Assembly (NCBI RefSeq): GCF_900232995.1
Contig: NZ_OCVX01000003.1
Location: forward strand, 1,940,654-2,004,653
DNA from: Mycobacterium simulans
GTDB lineage: Bacteria; Actinomycetota; Actinomycetes; Mycobacteriales; Mycobacteriaceae
Length of the DNA: 64,000 nucleotides
Direction of reading: 5' to 3'
This document shows positions 27,801 to 37,313 of the stretch, piece by piece. Positions within the stretch are counted from its first letter, which is position 1; each line of letters begins with the position of its first letter. The notes beneath the pieces were generated by a model. The model was not told where the DNA came from. It saw only the letters and a list, made by a program, of their open reading frames with translations, and did not search any database. A program made the position numbers and the translations under genes.

Positions 27801-28059
27801 CGCGGCGGTACGACTTTCGGGATTCGCGGACGGGTTTGCCGTATCAGAATTCGAGCCCGTCGCCGTACGTCAGCCGTTCAGCTGGAAATTTCGTGGCCAG
27901 ATGCTGCCCACCAACACGCGAACCCGAACCGAAATCGAGATCCTCTCAGTGACAGAAGATAGCCGCGGTGTCCTGATCCTTTTCGAGGGCGCTTTCTGGG
28001 TCGACAAGCTACGTATCTATGAAGCGAGCGGAATGGGTGTTCGCATTGTTGAGCTGTGA
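21844..28059 (+). CDS. pfaC: PfaC-type PUFA synthase, KS-CLF-AT-DH-DH
   Basis: Second large synthase subunit, 2071 residues from GTG 21844. KS about 5-425 with Cys174 in LDAACASS and HATGTALGD. Chain-length-factor about 430-720, a KS-like fold whose active Cys is replaced (SSEQVSG). Acyltransferase about 800-1130 with Ser908 in GLSSGE. Four hotdog folds make two FabA-like dehydratases: His1373 (WYMHAGRMSPG), His1583 (GHFKNDPCMPG), a third hotdog with no His at that place (WYFTDAGS), and His1965 (RAHFFQDPVQPG). The FabA-type dehydratases would introduce the double bonds. This order equals Pfa3 of myxobacteria but without the C-terminal AGPAT acyltransferase that releases the chain there. GTGA overlap with pfaA shows coupling. 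An ATG frame from 21811 is an artefact within the pfaA end. Confidence 0.92.
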   Translation: MSGFDPIAIVGRGCVLPGATTPQTLFDAALHGRCLISPTPRDRWGGVDPELLLNSGEPGLRVASATGGYVADVDYDLADIASNIADFERLDPIVHWLAHCARQALGTPAAPSRTGVIVGNLSYPTTLATAFVESIWTGHGEVDPRNRFSSGLPVHLVAQAMHMTGPAFALDAACASSLYAIKFACDALQDGEADTMLAGGVNGADDLFLHLGFTALQALSPTGRSRPFHAEADGLVPAQGAALVVLKRLEDAERMGDRIFGVIVGIGLSNDGRQSGFLAPAPAGQIRAMKTALEQADLKPTEVDFVDCHATGTALGDATELESLLAAYGDTPLMLGALKGNLGHSITASGAASLLNMLSAMEESLIPPTLCDAPTAALKDTPFTLPNASVPWPKETKRAAVSNFGFGGNNAHLIVQNYRPSIRCATRQPPPSDEIAICGLGVVTGDAPDTASFRRRVLGPPGTPTPMDTVELDFAGLGFPPSELKACLSQQTAMLAAATQALEQVGTDPDRTGVIVGMGCDATIARQRLRVQHAADDEWLAANEQAAPRLTADGVLGAMPNIPANRIHAQRDFRGFGFTVSSEQVSGITALRLAARALRRRELDAVVAGAVDMCCEPAHTRATDALSAGTALPHGDAAVAFVLKRRADAEAAGEEVIALIDTDCVDSASAENIAEGRFGRTHAASAATEIAALTAALRARVRVDQSGAKPSPGRNRAAVWLKSLGGCADGVVLAAVNDPPEALAIGAIPLSERYAGDSRNDLLRRMARREPGGNGPVRCALVADSDSALDALLCEAVGKLDRGRTPGGPGVAFTDAPIGGEIAFAFTGAAAAYPGAAPDLLLAWPEIGDALVSRHSSFGADAHALYGAGIATLQPRAQLTGCTLVCQAHSEFSRTVLRLVPSAAIGLSSGETNALLAFGVWRDLGAMLDEIDASGLYDEQLTGRCRAVASEWGLADHEPALWKCWRITAPRAALEAALAAEPRAYLTIVQAPDDCVIGGDPAACRRVIDAIGGARAMALGLDMVIHCRAMAPFAQAWRRIHTRETHEVPNVRFYTNADNSAYLPTRDSAAEALTRQALEPIDFPKTVLNAWEDGVRTFVEHGPRGILTGAITKILGDRAHLAVALDPRERRGIGALAETVSKLWVHGLPVHTEAFDARLQQLREQAAPAAARSVRKLTLTAHRPDIVSATKSSGAVDVPMAESDAEGFQLMPPAPQQPTPLVFAHVETHSSAPHGNTGAAIGLVTSVSAAHKAFIVRAAQAHASFLQTRSALFAAASSWRSMLPADALTAAAPSMQRPLYSRAQLETLAGGRISEVFGPLFAQQDGYPRQVRMPQPPLLLADRVMSIEGEAGSMGTGRIVTETDVDPSAWYMHAGRMSPGVVIESGQADLLLASWLGADFANRGERVYRLLGCDLTFMGELPRGGETLRYDIHIDGHAQTGETRLFFFHYDSYVGDRLMISVRNGQAGFFSDEELSQSAGVLWDAASDTPRDDAAFDEPPGVTRKRSFGCEDLDAFSQGRAFACFGTGFEMTAAHVRTPTIPGGQLRLIDDVVAFDPEGGPWGRGYLRARAIVPQNAWFYDGHFKNDPCMPGTLMADAATQALSFTIAAFGFTIDRDGWRFEPVPEETARFVCRGQVTPDSDHELTYEVFVEEIINGPTPTVFAALICSSDGFKVFHCRRFGLRLVPDWPMPPGAPGPVQIVGNSRDVRGDHGALLACARGKPSDAFGALYASFDGVRRAPRLPGEPYHFVSRIVSVDGVPGEPTEGGTVVAEYDVPADAWYFTDAGSAAVPLSVLVEILLQPCGWLASYMGFAANRADDVAFRNLDGTDVVLHKPASIGVLRVTARLERFAHASGSTIVFFDVVCAQDGDDVMSMKTAFGFFSPAALATQVGLPAKPGTNAAPAPAAVCVPYEASALSGDPWLGQGRLRLMDRVSFWPSGGARGLGRLIGEADVDPEAWFFRAHFFQDPVQPGSLGLEAMQQAARAAVRLSGFADGFAVSEFEPVAVRQPFSWKFRGQMLPTNTRTRTEIEILSVTEDSRGVLILFEGAFWVDKLRIYEASGMGVRIVEL

Positions 28060-28103
28060 CGGAAAGACAATCCCCAGCCTAGCTAGCGGATGGGAATGGT
28101 CAA

Positions 28104-31100
28104 ATGGATGGCAATGAGCCTGAATTTCCGCTGACGCCAGGGCAGCTCGACATATGGCTGGCGCAGCAGACCGGCCAGTCGGACCGGCAATGGCAGATTA
28201 GTTTGTTAATCGAAATCGAGGGAGCGGTTGAGCATGATTTGCTTGAATTGGCAGTCGGTCGGGTAGTTAGCGAGGCCGAACCCGTCAGGGCTGCTTTCTT
28301 TGAGATCGATGGCCAAGTTCGCCAAAGGGCCGTCGATTATCCGCAAGTCGATGTTGCCTGCTACGACGTTAGCTATTCCGTGGACTCCCTGCAGGAAGTC
28401 CGCCGGTTAGCGGAAGCGATCTGGCGCACACCGATGCCATTGACCGGCCCGTTGTTCAAGTTTGCCTTGTTTCAGACGCGGCAGAATAAATCCTATGGGT
28501 TCGCCTGCTGCCACCATCTTGTCATTGACGGATTCGGCAGTGCACTTTTCGCCAACCGTCTCTCTGCCGTCTACTCCGCCTTGGTATCGCGCGCATCAGT
28601 CCCCCCAGTTTCCTTTGGTTCACTACGCGATTTAATTTCCTATGAGTCAAACTATGAAGCTGCTGACAAATATCGAGAAGATCTGGCCTATTGGACGAAT
28701 AATCTCCCGTCAGGTGGGACGCCGGACTACCGGCCGCAACAAGTGCAGAGCAAGCGTGACCCGTGCTGGATTTCCGAGCCGGTTCGATTGAATCCTTTCG
28801 TCCTCCGCCGAGTTCTGGCGCTATCCAAGTCATTGAAGATGCGGCGGTCTTCGGTCATCACCGCAGCGTGCGCACTGTTTGTACACGCATGGTGTGGTGA
28901 CCAGTCCAACGAGGTGGTGCTCGATATCCCGGTCAGCAGGCGACTAGGTCCAGCGGCGATGACGATTCCCGGAATGATTGCCGGCGTGGTGCCACTGGTT
29001 TTGCAGGCCTCACCCGGGTCTACGGTCGCCGGATTTTGCGAGCATGTCGACTCACGGTTGCGAGAAGCGCTGCAACATCAGAGGTTCCCGGTGCAAGCCT
29101 GGCAGCGCAAGGCTCGCTCCGGCGGCTCAGGACGGGCGCCGGGCCGGGTGACCGTTAATTTCATGCCGTCGACAATAACCTTCGCCTTCGCCGGTGCTAA
29201 AGCATCAGCGGTATATACCACTCTTGGCTACGTTGGTCACTTTGCGATGTTGTTCTCGCGGCGCGCTGACGAACTCTTTCTGAGCACGGCGGGCGCTGGC
29301 CAACCGTTTTCCAATTTCGACGTCTCTGTTTTGGCTCGCGGGGTGGAGCGGGTGTTGTTGGAGTTGACCGTTGATCCGGGTCGGCGGTTGTCGTCGATCG
29401 ATCTGCTCGATGAGGCTGAGCATGCCTGCCTGGATAGGTGGGGGAACCGCGCGGCCTTGAGCCGGTTCACACGCCCGGCGGTGTCGATTCCGGAGTTGTT
29501 TGCCGCGCAGGTGGCACGCACCCCGGCAGCAGTGGCGCTGGTGTGCGGCGGGTGCTCGTGGAGTTACCAGGAGCTCGACAAGGCCGCCAATCGACTGGCA
29601 CACCTGCTGGCTGATCAGGGAGTCGGCCCGGGTCGGTGCGTGGCGCTGCTGCTGGAGCGTTCGGCACAGGCCATTATGGCGATTTTGGCGGTGTTGAAAA
29701 CCGGGGCGGCTTACTTGCCAATCGACGTGGCGCACCCGCAGGCGCGGATCGCGTTCGTGGTTGAGGACGCCGCTCCGGTAGCCGCTATCTCCACAGCTGA
29801 GCTGCGCCCGCGGTTGGGTGGCCGCGACATGGTTGTCATCGACGTTGAAGACCCCCGTATCCGAACCCTTCCATGCTCCGCCTTGCCGGCGCCGGCCTCG
29901 GACAACATCGCCTACATCATCTATACGTCGGGCACCACCGGTATTCCCAAAGGTGTGGCCGTCACCCACGAGAATGCGATCCAGCTGTTCGAGCGGCTAC
30001 CTGCGGGTCTGGCGCCGACGTCGACACAGGTGTGGACGCAGTGGCATTCGTATGCTTTCGACGTCTCGGTCTGGGAGATGTGGGGTGTGCTGTTGCATGG
30101 CGGGCGGCTGGTCGTGGTGCCCGATGCAGTGGTTCGCTCTGCGATGGACTTTCATGCCCTGCTGGTCTCTGAAGAAGTCACCGTCTTGAGTCAAACACCG
30201 TCGGCCTTTGCGGCACTGCAAATTGCCGACGCGATGCAGCCCGAGTTGGCACCTCGGCTGAAGCTGCAGGCTGTGGTTTTTGCCGGTGAAGCCCTTGAAC
30301 CACAACGTCTTCGGACTTGGTTGCGTAACCATCCGGGACTGCCGCGGATGATCAACATGTATGGCACCACCGAGACGACGGTGCATGCCTCGGTTCGGGA
30401 GATCGTCCAAAGGGACACCGATAGCAGTGCTAGCCCCGTCGGGGTTCCGTTGGCAAACCTTGCCTTCTTTGTGCTCGACGCTTGGTTGCGGGCGGTACCG
30501 GTGGGTGTAGTGGGTGAATTGTATGTGGCGGGTCGGGGGGTCAGCTATGGATATCTCGGTCGGCCTGGGCTAACGGCGTCGCGGTTTGTGGCGTGTCCGT
30601 TCGGTGGTGCCGAGGCGCCGGGAATACGCATGTATCGGACCGGGGATTTGGTGCGTTGGGGTGCTGACGGGCAATTGGAGTATGTCGGGCGGGCGGATGA
30701 GCAGGTCAAGATCCGCGGCTACCGCATCGAGCTTGGTGAAGTGCGCGCAGCGTTGGCCGAGCTGGACGGGGTGGATCAGGCGGTCGTGATCGCCCGTGAA
30801 GACCGTCCCGGCGACAAGCGGTTGGTGGGCTATGTCACCGGCAGCGTCCAGGCCAGCCCCATCCGTGCAGTGCTCGCGGATCGGTTGCCGAGCTATCTGG
30901 TGCCCGCGGCGGTGGTGGTGTTGGACGAGTTGCCGTTGACCGTGAACGGCAAGCTGGACATCCGCGCCCTGCCCGCCCCCGACTACGGGGAAGTGGATTT
31001 GTACCGGGCCCCATCCAACGCGGTCGAGGAGATCCTGGCCGGCATTTATGCCCAGGTGCTCGGGGTGGAACGGGTCGGGGTCGAGGAATCGTTCTTTGAC

Positions 31101-34100
31101 CTGGGCGGAGACAGCATCCTGACGATCCAGGTGGTCGCACGTGCGCGCGCTGCGGGGGTGGTGTGCCGTCCCCGGGATCTCTTCGCTGAGCAAACCGTGG
31201 CCGGGCTAGCCCGAGTAACCGGTGTTGCCGGTGACGACGGGGATGGCTGGATTGACGACGGCGATGGTGCGGCGTGCCAGGTGCTGGCAACACCGATCAT
31301 CCGTTGGCTGCAAAGCGTTGACGGCCCAGTCGGGCAGTTCAATCAGTCGTCGCTGTTGCAGGCTCCCGCGGGGGTGAGCGATGACGATGTCGTGATGTTG
31401 CTGCAGGCTTTGCTCGACCGCCATCCCATGCTGCGGTTGCGGGTCGATGACGACGGCGCCGGGGGTTGGTCGCTGTCGGTGCCCGAACCCGGCTCCGTCG
31501 ATGCGGCCGAGTGTGTGCAGTCGGTAGCGGCGTTGTCCGATGAGGCGCTCGTGGCGGCCCGAACCCGGCTGGATCCAGGTGCCGGAGTAATGCTAAGCGC
31601 GTTGTGGGTTGCCGCCACGGCTCAACTGGTGTTGATGATCCATCACCTGGCGGTTGACGGAGTGTCCTGGCGGATTTTGCTGGACGACCTCAATAGCGCC
31701 TGGGACCAACACCGCCGCGGCGAGCGGGTGGAATTGGCGGCGCGGGGCCCGTCATTTCGGCGGTGGGCGTCGGTGCTGGCCGAGCACGCTCGCAGTACCG
31801 CGGTCAACGACCAGGCGGGCGCCTGGCGGCAGGTGGCGGCGGCGCCCGCCGCGTTGCCCGCGGTGTCGCCATCGGTGGACACATTTGCTACCGCCACGCA
31901 CCTGTCGGCATCCCTGGATGTCGAGACAACCCGCATGCTGCTCGGGGAGGTACCGGCGGCGTTTCATGCCGGCGTCCAAGACATCCTGCTCATCGCCTTT
32001 GGTCTGGCGTGGTCGGAATTCTTGGGCACGTCGGGTGCGCCGATCGGCATAGACGTGGAGGGCCACGGGCGCCACGAAGAACTGAACCCCGGCATCGACC
32101 TGTCGCACACCGTCGGTTGGTTCACCACCAAATACCCCGTGTCGCTAGCGGTGGGCGAGCTGTCCTGGACGCAGATCGCGGCGGGCGAGGATGAGCTAGG
32201 ACCGGTGATCAAGAACGCCAAGGAGCAACTTCGAGCCCTCCCGGACGGCCTGACCTACGGTTTGCTGCGCTACCTCAATCCCGATGTGGACCTCGCCAGT
32301 GAGGATCCGGCGATCGGATTCAACTACTTGGGACGCCTGGGCGGACCCGCGGCGCAGGCTTCGGCCGCCGATGACATCTGGCGGATGAGCCCGTGGGACT
32401 CGGTGTTCACCGACAACAGCAACGGCGGCTTGCCGATGCCGCTGCTGCACACGGTGGAGCTCAACGCGGTCACTGTCGACCCCGGCTCAGCAGCCCGGGG
32501 GGGCCCACGACTGCACGCCAACTGGACGTGGGCGTCCTCAAAACTCGATCGCGACCAGATCTCCCGGGTCAGTCAGCTGTGGTTCGACGCGCTCTACGGC
32601 ATTGTTAAACATGTCGCCGAGGGCGGGGGCGGGTTGACCCCTTCCGACATCGCGCCCGCCCGGCTCAACCAACAGCAGATCGACGCACTCGAGCGGAAAT
32701 ACCAGGTCGCTGACGTTCTGCCGCTGACCCCCCTGCAGGAGGGACTGCTCTTCCACGCAGCCACCAGCGTGCAGGGTGACGCGAGTGATCCCTATGCGGT
32801 GCAGCTCGATATCGCCCTCACCGGTCGGCTCAACCGCCACCGCCTTCGCGGCGCCGTCCAAACAGCGCTAACCCGACACCCGAACCTGGCGGCCCGATTC
32901 GTGTGGCAACAGGACGACCAACCGGTCCAGATCATCCCGCGCGACCCCGAGCTGCCGTGGCAAGAATTGGATCTCAGCGCAGCCGTCGACAGTAGCGCCG
33001 TCGAGAAGAATATCCAGCAGGTATGTGCTGCCGAACGCGCCGCCGTGTGCGACATCAGCAACCAGCTACCGTTTCGCGCCGCCCTCATCCGCACCGGAGA
33101 AGATCGCCACCAGTTGGTGCTGACGAACCACCACATCGTGCTCGACGGCTGGTCGGTGCCGATTCTGCTGAAAGAAATCTTCGCCGCCTATAACGGACAC
33201 TCGTTGCCCACACCCGTCCCATATCGCAAGTTCGTGACCTGGCTTGCCGGACGCGACCTCGACGCCGTCCGCACAGTCTGGCGTTCGGCGTTCGACGGCT
33301 TCGAGGCCCCCACACTGGTTGGCCCACCGGACCGATTAGGGCTGGGCGGTCGAGGCATTGAGTGGTTCCAAGCTCCCGCCGGGACCGCCGACGCGGTGAC
33401 CAGGTTGGCCCGCTCCTGCCACACCACCGTCAGCACTGTTCTGCAAGCCGCCTGGGCGCAGGTGCTGGTCGGGCTGACCGACCAGCACGACGTCACATTC
33501 GGCATCACGGTCTCCGGCAGGCCGGCCGAGGTGGCCGGCGCGGAATCGATCGTGGGCCTAATGATCAACACGCTGCCGGTACGCGCCCTAATCGAGCCCG
33601 CGACTACCGCCGTTGACCTGGTTGGTCAGCTGCAGCGCTTCCACAACGACACGGTCGAGGACCAGCACATGGCGCTCAGCGAGATCCAGCACATCACCGG
33701 TCAAGAAAGGCTGTTCGACACCCTTTTCGTTTTCGAAAACTACCCAATCGACGCTGCGGCAACCCAGAGTGCTGACGAGCTCTCCATCGCCGATATCACC
33801 ATCCGGGAATCCACCCACTACCCGCTCACGGTGCAAGTGATGCCGGGCCGGGAACTGGGTTTCCGCGTGGAGTTTCGCACCGATGTGTTTGACGCGGCCA
33901 GTGTTGAGGCACTGGTCGGGCGGTTGGAGCGGGTGTTGGTGGCGATGACGGCGGATCCCCACCGGCGGTTGTCGTCTGTCGATCTGCTCGATGAGGCCGA
34001 GCACGCCGGTCTCGACGCGTGGGGTAACAGGACCGCCTTGATCACCCCCGCCGCGGTGTCGGTGTCGGTTCCGGAATTGTTTGCCGCGCAGGTGCAGCGG

Positions 34101-34451
34101 ACCCCGCTGGCCACCGCGCTGGTCTTTGAGGGGCAGTCGTGGACCTACCGCGAGCTTGATGAGGCGTCGAACCGGTTGGCGCACTTGTTGATCAGCCATG
34201 GGCTGGGTGCTGGGGATGTGGTGGGGCTGCTGGTGCAGCGTTCGGCCCGGGCCGTCATTGCGATCTTGGCGGCACTCAAAACCGGGGCGGCGTATCTGCC
34301 CATCGATCCCGCGCACCCGCAGGCGCGGATCGACTTCATGGTCGGTGATGCCGGTCCGGTGGCCGCGATCACCACCGCGGCGCTGGCGGGCCGGCTGGCC
34401 GGCCATGACGTCGTGGTGATCGATATAGACGATCCCGCGATCGACACCTAG
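28104..34451 (+). CDS. Dimodular NRPS, N-terminal part C-A-T-E-C-A(partial), ended by in-frame TAG
   Basis: Nonribosomal peptide synthetase, 2115 residues before the stop. Starter-like condensation domain about 5-430 with [10 protein letters not shown] (second His of HHxxxDG at about 138), directly after the PUFA genes, so it probably N-acylates the first amino acid. Adenylation 1 about 450-960 with [13 protein letters not shown] near 605. Carrier Ser1004 in [11 protein letters not shown]. Epimerisation domain about 1050-1510 with [11 protein letters not shown] and GHGRHEE. Condensation 2 about 1530-1960 with [10 protein letters not shown]. Adenylation 2 begins near 1985 and is cut at codon 2116 by TAG, just before its TSGTTG loop. 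The same frame continues open for 938 codons, so gene and next entry were one. The first domain is markedly poorer in G+C. Pocket residues of A1 read D-V-W-S-V-A-M-V-H-K (my alignment). Confidence 0.88.
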   Translation: MDGNEPEFPLTPGQLDIWLAQQTGQSDRQWQISLLIEIEGAVEHDLLELAVGRVVSEAEPVRAAFFEIDGQVRQRAVDYPQVDVACYDVSYSVDSLQEVRRLAEAIWRTPMPLTGPLFKFALFQTRQNKSYGFACCHHLVIDGFGSALFANRLSAVYSALVSRASVPPVSFGSLRDLISYESNYEAADKYREDLAYWTNNLPSGGTPDYRPQQVQSKRDPCWISEPVRLNPFVLRRVLALSKSLKMRRSSVITAACALFVHAWCGDQSNEVVLDIPVSRRLGPAAMTIPGMIAGVVPLVLQASPGSTVAGFCEHVDSRLREALQHQRFPVQAWQRKARSGGSGRAPGRVTVNFMPSTITFAFAGAKASAVYTTLGYVGHFAMLFSRRADELFLSTAGAGQPFSNFDVSVLARGVERVLLELTVDPGRRLSSIDLLDEAEHACLDRWGNRAALSRFTRPAVSIPELFAAQVARTPAAVALVCGGCSWSYQELDKAANRLAHLLADQGVGPGRCVALLLERSAQAIMAILAVLKTGAAYLPIDVAHPQARIAFVVEDAAPVAAISTAELRPRLGGRDMVVIDVEDPRIRTLPCSALPAPASDNIAYIIYTSGTTGIPKGVAVTHENAIQLFERLPAGLAPTSTQVWTQWHSYAFDVSVWEMWGVLLHGGRLVVVPDAVVRSAMDFHALLVSEEVTVLSQTPSAFAALQIADAMQPELAPRLKLQAVVFAGEALEPQRLRTWLRNHPGLPRMINMYGTTETTVHASVREIVQRDTDSSASPVGVPLANLAFFVLDAWLRAVPVGVVGELYVAGRGVSYGYLGRPGLTASRFVACPFGGAEAPGIRMYRTGDLVRWGADGQLEYVGRADEQVKIRGYRIELGEVRAALAELDGVDQAVVIAREDRPGDKRLVGYVTGSVQASPIRAVLADRLPSYLVPAAVVVLDELPLTVNGKLDIRALPAPDYGEVDLYRAPSNAVEEILAGIYAQVLGVERVGVEESFFDLGGDSILTIQVVARARAAGVVCRPRDLFAEQTVAGLARVTGVAGDDGDGWIDDGDGAACQVLATPIIRWLQSVDGPVGQFNQSSLLQAPAGVSDDDVVMLLQALLDRHPMLRLRVDDDGAGGWSLSVPEPGSVDAAECVQSVAALSDEALVAARTRLDPGAGVMLSALWVAATAQLVLMIHHLAVDGVSWRILLDDLNSAWDQHRRGERVELAARGPSFRRWASVLAEHARSTAVNDQAGAWRQVAAAPAALPAVSPSVDTFATATHLSASLDVETTRMLLGEVPAAFHAGVQDILLIAFGLAWSEFLGTSGAPIGIDVEGHGRHEELNPGIDLSHTVGWFTTKYPVSLAVGELSWTQIAAGEDELGPVIKNAKEQLRALPDGLTYGLLRYLNPDVDLASEDPAIGFNYLGRLGGPAAQASAADDIWRMSPWDSVFTDNSNGGLPMPLLHTVELNAVTVDPGSAARGGPRLHANWTWASSKLDRDQISRVSQLWFDALYGIVKHVAEGGGGLTPSDIAPARLNQQQIDALERKYQVADVLPLTPLQEGLLFHAATSVQGDASDPYAVQLDIALTGRLNRHRLRGAVQTALTRHPNLAARFVWQQDDQPVQIIPRDPELPWQELDLSAAVDSSAVEKNIQQVCAAERAAVCDISNQLPFRAALIRTGEDRHQLVLTNHHIVLDGWSVPILLKEIFAAYNGHSLPTPVPYRKFVTWLAGRDLDAVRTVWRSAFDGFEAPTLVGPPDRLGLGGRGIEWFQAPAGTADAVTRLARSCHTTVSTVLQAAWAQVLVGLTDQHDVTFGITVSGRPAEVAGAESIVGLMINTLPVRALIEPATTAVDLVGQLQRFHNDTVEDQHMALSEIQHITGQERLFDTLFVFENYPIDAAATQSADELSIADITIRESTHYPLTVQVMPGRELGFRVEFRTDVFDAASVEALVGRLERVLVAMTADPHRRLSSVDLLDEAEHAGLDAWGNRTALITPAAVSVSVPELFAAQVQRTPLATALVFEGQSWTYRELDEASNRLAHLLISHGLGAGDVVGLLVQRSARAVIAILAALKTGAAYLPIDPAHPQARIDFMVGDAGPVAAITTAALAGRLAGHDVVVIDIDDPAIDT
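30644..30816 (+). repeat. A-domain repeat segment, copy 1 (pairs with 35219-35391)
   Basis: About 173 bases covering the A7-A8 core ([27 protein letters not shown]) recur 4575 bases downstream with only around nine differences, including one identical run of over 50 bases. The specificity-determining part upstream is clearly less alike. Typical of gene conversion between modules. Confidence 0.85.
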
Positions 34452-34535
34452 CCCAGCACCGCGCTGCCGGCACCGGCTGCCGCCGATATCGCCTACATCA
34501 TCTACACCTCGGGCACAACCGGAACTCCGAAGGGC

Positions 34536-37268
34536 GTGGCAATCAGCCATCGCAATGTCACCCAGCTGCTGGACTCGCTGGATGCCGAAAAGGTTCCCGC
34601 GGGGCCGGGACAGGTCTGGAGCCAGTGTCATTCGACTGCGTTCGATTACTCGGTGTGGGAAATATGGGGGCCGCTGCTCCGTGGTGGCCGGTTGGTGGTG
34701 GTGCCCGAAGCGGTCACCCGCGCCCCCGCGGAGTTGTTGGCCTTACTGGTCGCCGAACAGGTCAGCGTGCTCAGCGAAACCCCTTCGGGGTTTTACGGAT
34801 TGGCAGCCGCCGACGCGGCGGACCCGGAGCTGGGACGCCAGCTGCAGCTTGAGGCGGTGGTGTTTGGCGGCGAGGCCCTGGAGCCGCAACGTCTTCGGGG
34901 TTGGTTCACCAACCATCGGGAACGTCCGCGGCTGATCAACATGTACGGCATCACCGAAACGACGGTGCATGTTTCGTTCCGTGAGATCGCTGAGCAAGAC
35001 ATCCACAGCACTGTGATCCCGATCGGGGTGCCGCTGGCCAACCTCGGGTTGTTTGTGCTGGATGGCTGGTTGCGGCCGGTGCCTGCCGGGGTGGTTGGGG
35101 AGTTGTATGTGGCTGGTGCGGGCTTGGGGTATGGGTATTTGCGGCGGCCCGGGCTGACGGCATCACGCTTTTTGGCTTGCCCCTTCGGAGCGCCGGGGGG
35201 GCGGATGTATCGGACCGGGGATTTGGTGCGTTGGGGTGCTGATGGGGAATTGGAGTATGTCGGGCGTGCGGATGAGCAGGTCAAGATCCGCGGCTACCGC
35301 ATCGAGCTCGGTGAGGTGCGCGCAGCGTTGGCCGAGCTGGACGGGGTGGATCAGGCGGTCGTGATCGCCCGCGAGGACCGTCCCGGCGACAAACGTCTCG
35401 TCGGCTATGTCACCGGGACAGTCGACCCGAGCGTCGTGCGCGCGCAGTTGGCCACCCGACTGCCTGCGTATATGGTGCCGGTCGCGGTGGTGGCATTGCC
35501 ACAGTTGCCGTTGACGGTCAACGGCAAACTCGACGTCCGGGCCTTGCCGGCACCCGACTACAGCAACACCGAGTGTTATCGCGCTCCGGGAACCCCCACC
35601 GAGGAGATCCTGGCCAGCATCTACGCCCAGGTGCTGGGTGTGGAGCGCGTCGGGGTGAATGAGTCGTTTTTCGACTTGGGCGGGGACAGTGTTTTGTCGA
35701 TGCAGGTGGCGGCGCGGGCCCGTGCTGCCGGTATCGCGTGTAGGCCGCGCGACATTTTCACTGAGCAGACCGTAGCCGGGCTGGCCCGAGTCGCCGGGAT
35801 CACCGACGGCGAGGGTCATCTGGTTGATGAGGGTGTGGCTGAGGTGTCGGTGCTATCGTGCGGCAACCTGGTGCGAGAAGTCTTCGATGTGAACGCTGCG
35901 CCGGACGCCGAACGGACGGCCAGCGCAAGGCGGCCCAGCTTCGTGTCGGTGCATGGCCGCGACGCCACGAAAGTGCATGCGGGTGACCTCAGGCTGGACA
36001 AGTTCATCGACGCCACAACGTTGGCCGCCGCTCCGATGCTGTCTTCCGCCAGCACCGAGAACCGGACGGTTCTGCTGACCGGGGCGACCGGTTTTCTCGG
36101 GCGTTACCTGGCCCTGGAATGGCTACGGCGGGCGGAACAGGCCGGTGGCACGCTGATCTGCCTGATCCGAGCCAAGAACACCGAGGATGCGCGGCACCGC
36201 CTCGAACGCACCTTCGACAGCGGCGACGCAGAGCTGCTGGCGCATTACCGAGAACTGGCCGCTGAGCACCTAGAAGTCGTCGCCGGCGACAAGAGTGAAG
36301 CAGACCTGGGCCTAGACCCGCGAACCTGGCAGCGGCTGGCCAATACGGTCGACCTGATCGTTGACCCCGCCGCGGTGGTCAACCACATGCTGCCGTACAG
36401 CCAGCTGTTCGGCCCCAATGTGCTGGGCACGGCCGAGCTGATCCGGCTTGCGCTTACCGCGAAGCTCAAGCGCTACGCGTATGCATCGACGGCCAGCGTG
36501 GGCGATCAAATCGAGCCGACGGCGTTCACCGAAGACGCCGACATCCGCGTTATCAGCCCGGTCCGCAAGATCGACGACAGCTTGGCCAACGGCTATGCGA
36601 GCAGCAAGTGGGCCGGCGAGGTGCTGCTGCGAGAGGCTCACGACCTGTGTGGCCTGCCGGTCGCGGTCTTCCGTTGCGACATGATCCTGGCCGACACCAC
36701 GTATGCGGGCCAGCTCAACCCGACCGACACCTTCACCCGGGGGATACTTAGCCTGGTAGCCTCCGGCATCGCGCCCACCTCGTTTTACCAGCTCGACGCC
36801 GACGGCAAGCGGCAACGGGCGCACTACGATGGTCTGCCGGTCGAGTTCATCGCCGAGGCGATTGCCACGCTGGGAGCACAGGCGACCGACGGGTTCCACA
36901 CTTACCACGTGATGAACCCCCACGACGACGGCATCGGACTCGACGAATATGTCGACTGGCTAATCGACGCAGGTTGCCCGATCCAGCGGATCGCTGACTA
37001 CGACGAGTGGTTGCAGCGGTTCGAAACCGCGATGCGCACACTGCCGGATCGACAGCGCCACCACTCGCTGCTGTGGCTGTTGCCGCTGTTGCACAACTAT
37101 CTGAAGCGAAAGCCCGCACAGCCGATCCGCGGGTCCACCGCACCGACAGACCGGTTCCGCGACGCGGTGCGACAAGCCAAAATTGGCCCCGACAAAGACA
37201 TCCCGCATATCTCGGCGCCGATCATCGTCAAGTACATCACGGACTTGCGGCTACTCGGACTTCTCTAG
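34536..37268 (+). pseudogene. NRPS C-terminal part A(rest)-T-R, separated by an amber codon
   Basis: Continuation, in the same frame, of the NRPS that stops at 34449-34451; the first start-like codon after the TAG is a GTG inside the A domain, unlikely to be a real start. It carries the rest of adenylation 2 ([10 protein letters not shown] lies just before it, at about 34510), with pocket residues I read as D-Y-W-S-V-G-M-V-H-K. The carrier Ser is in [13 protein letters not shown] (residue 385 of this piece). A thioester reductase domain runs from about 505 to 910: NADPH loop [13 protein letters not shown], the [10 protein letters not shown] segment, and YASSKWAGE with the catalytic Tyr and Lys. 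The reductase implies release as aldehyde or alcohol. Without readthrough or correction this half is not made attached to module 1. Confidence 0.82.
35219..35391 (+). repeat. A-domain repeat segment, copy 2
   Basis: Second copy of the segment at 30644-30816, inside adenylation domain 2. Mostly silent third-position changes separate the two. Confidence 0.85.
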
Positions 37269-37313
37269 CGAACCTGTGGTGTTGCTGGCCTGCCGTGAGA
37301 GGTCCCTGCATGC

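Noticed and set aside
34449..34451. TAG as a recoded amino acid (pyrrolysine-type) in the NRPS
   Set aside because: The site is in a variable loop of the A domain where module 1 has an ordinary residue, and mycobacteria have no known amber recoding; mutation or error is simpler.
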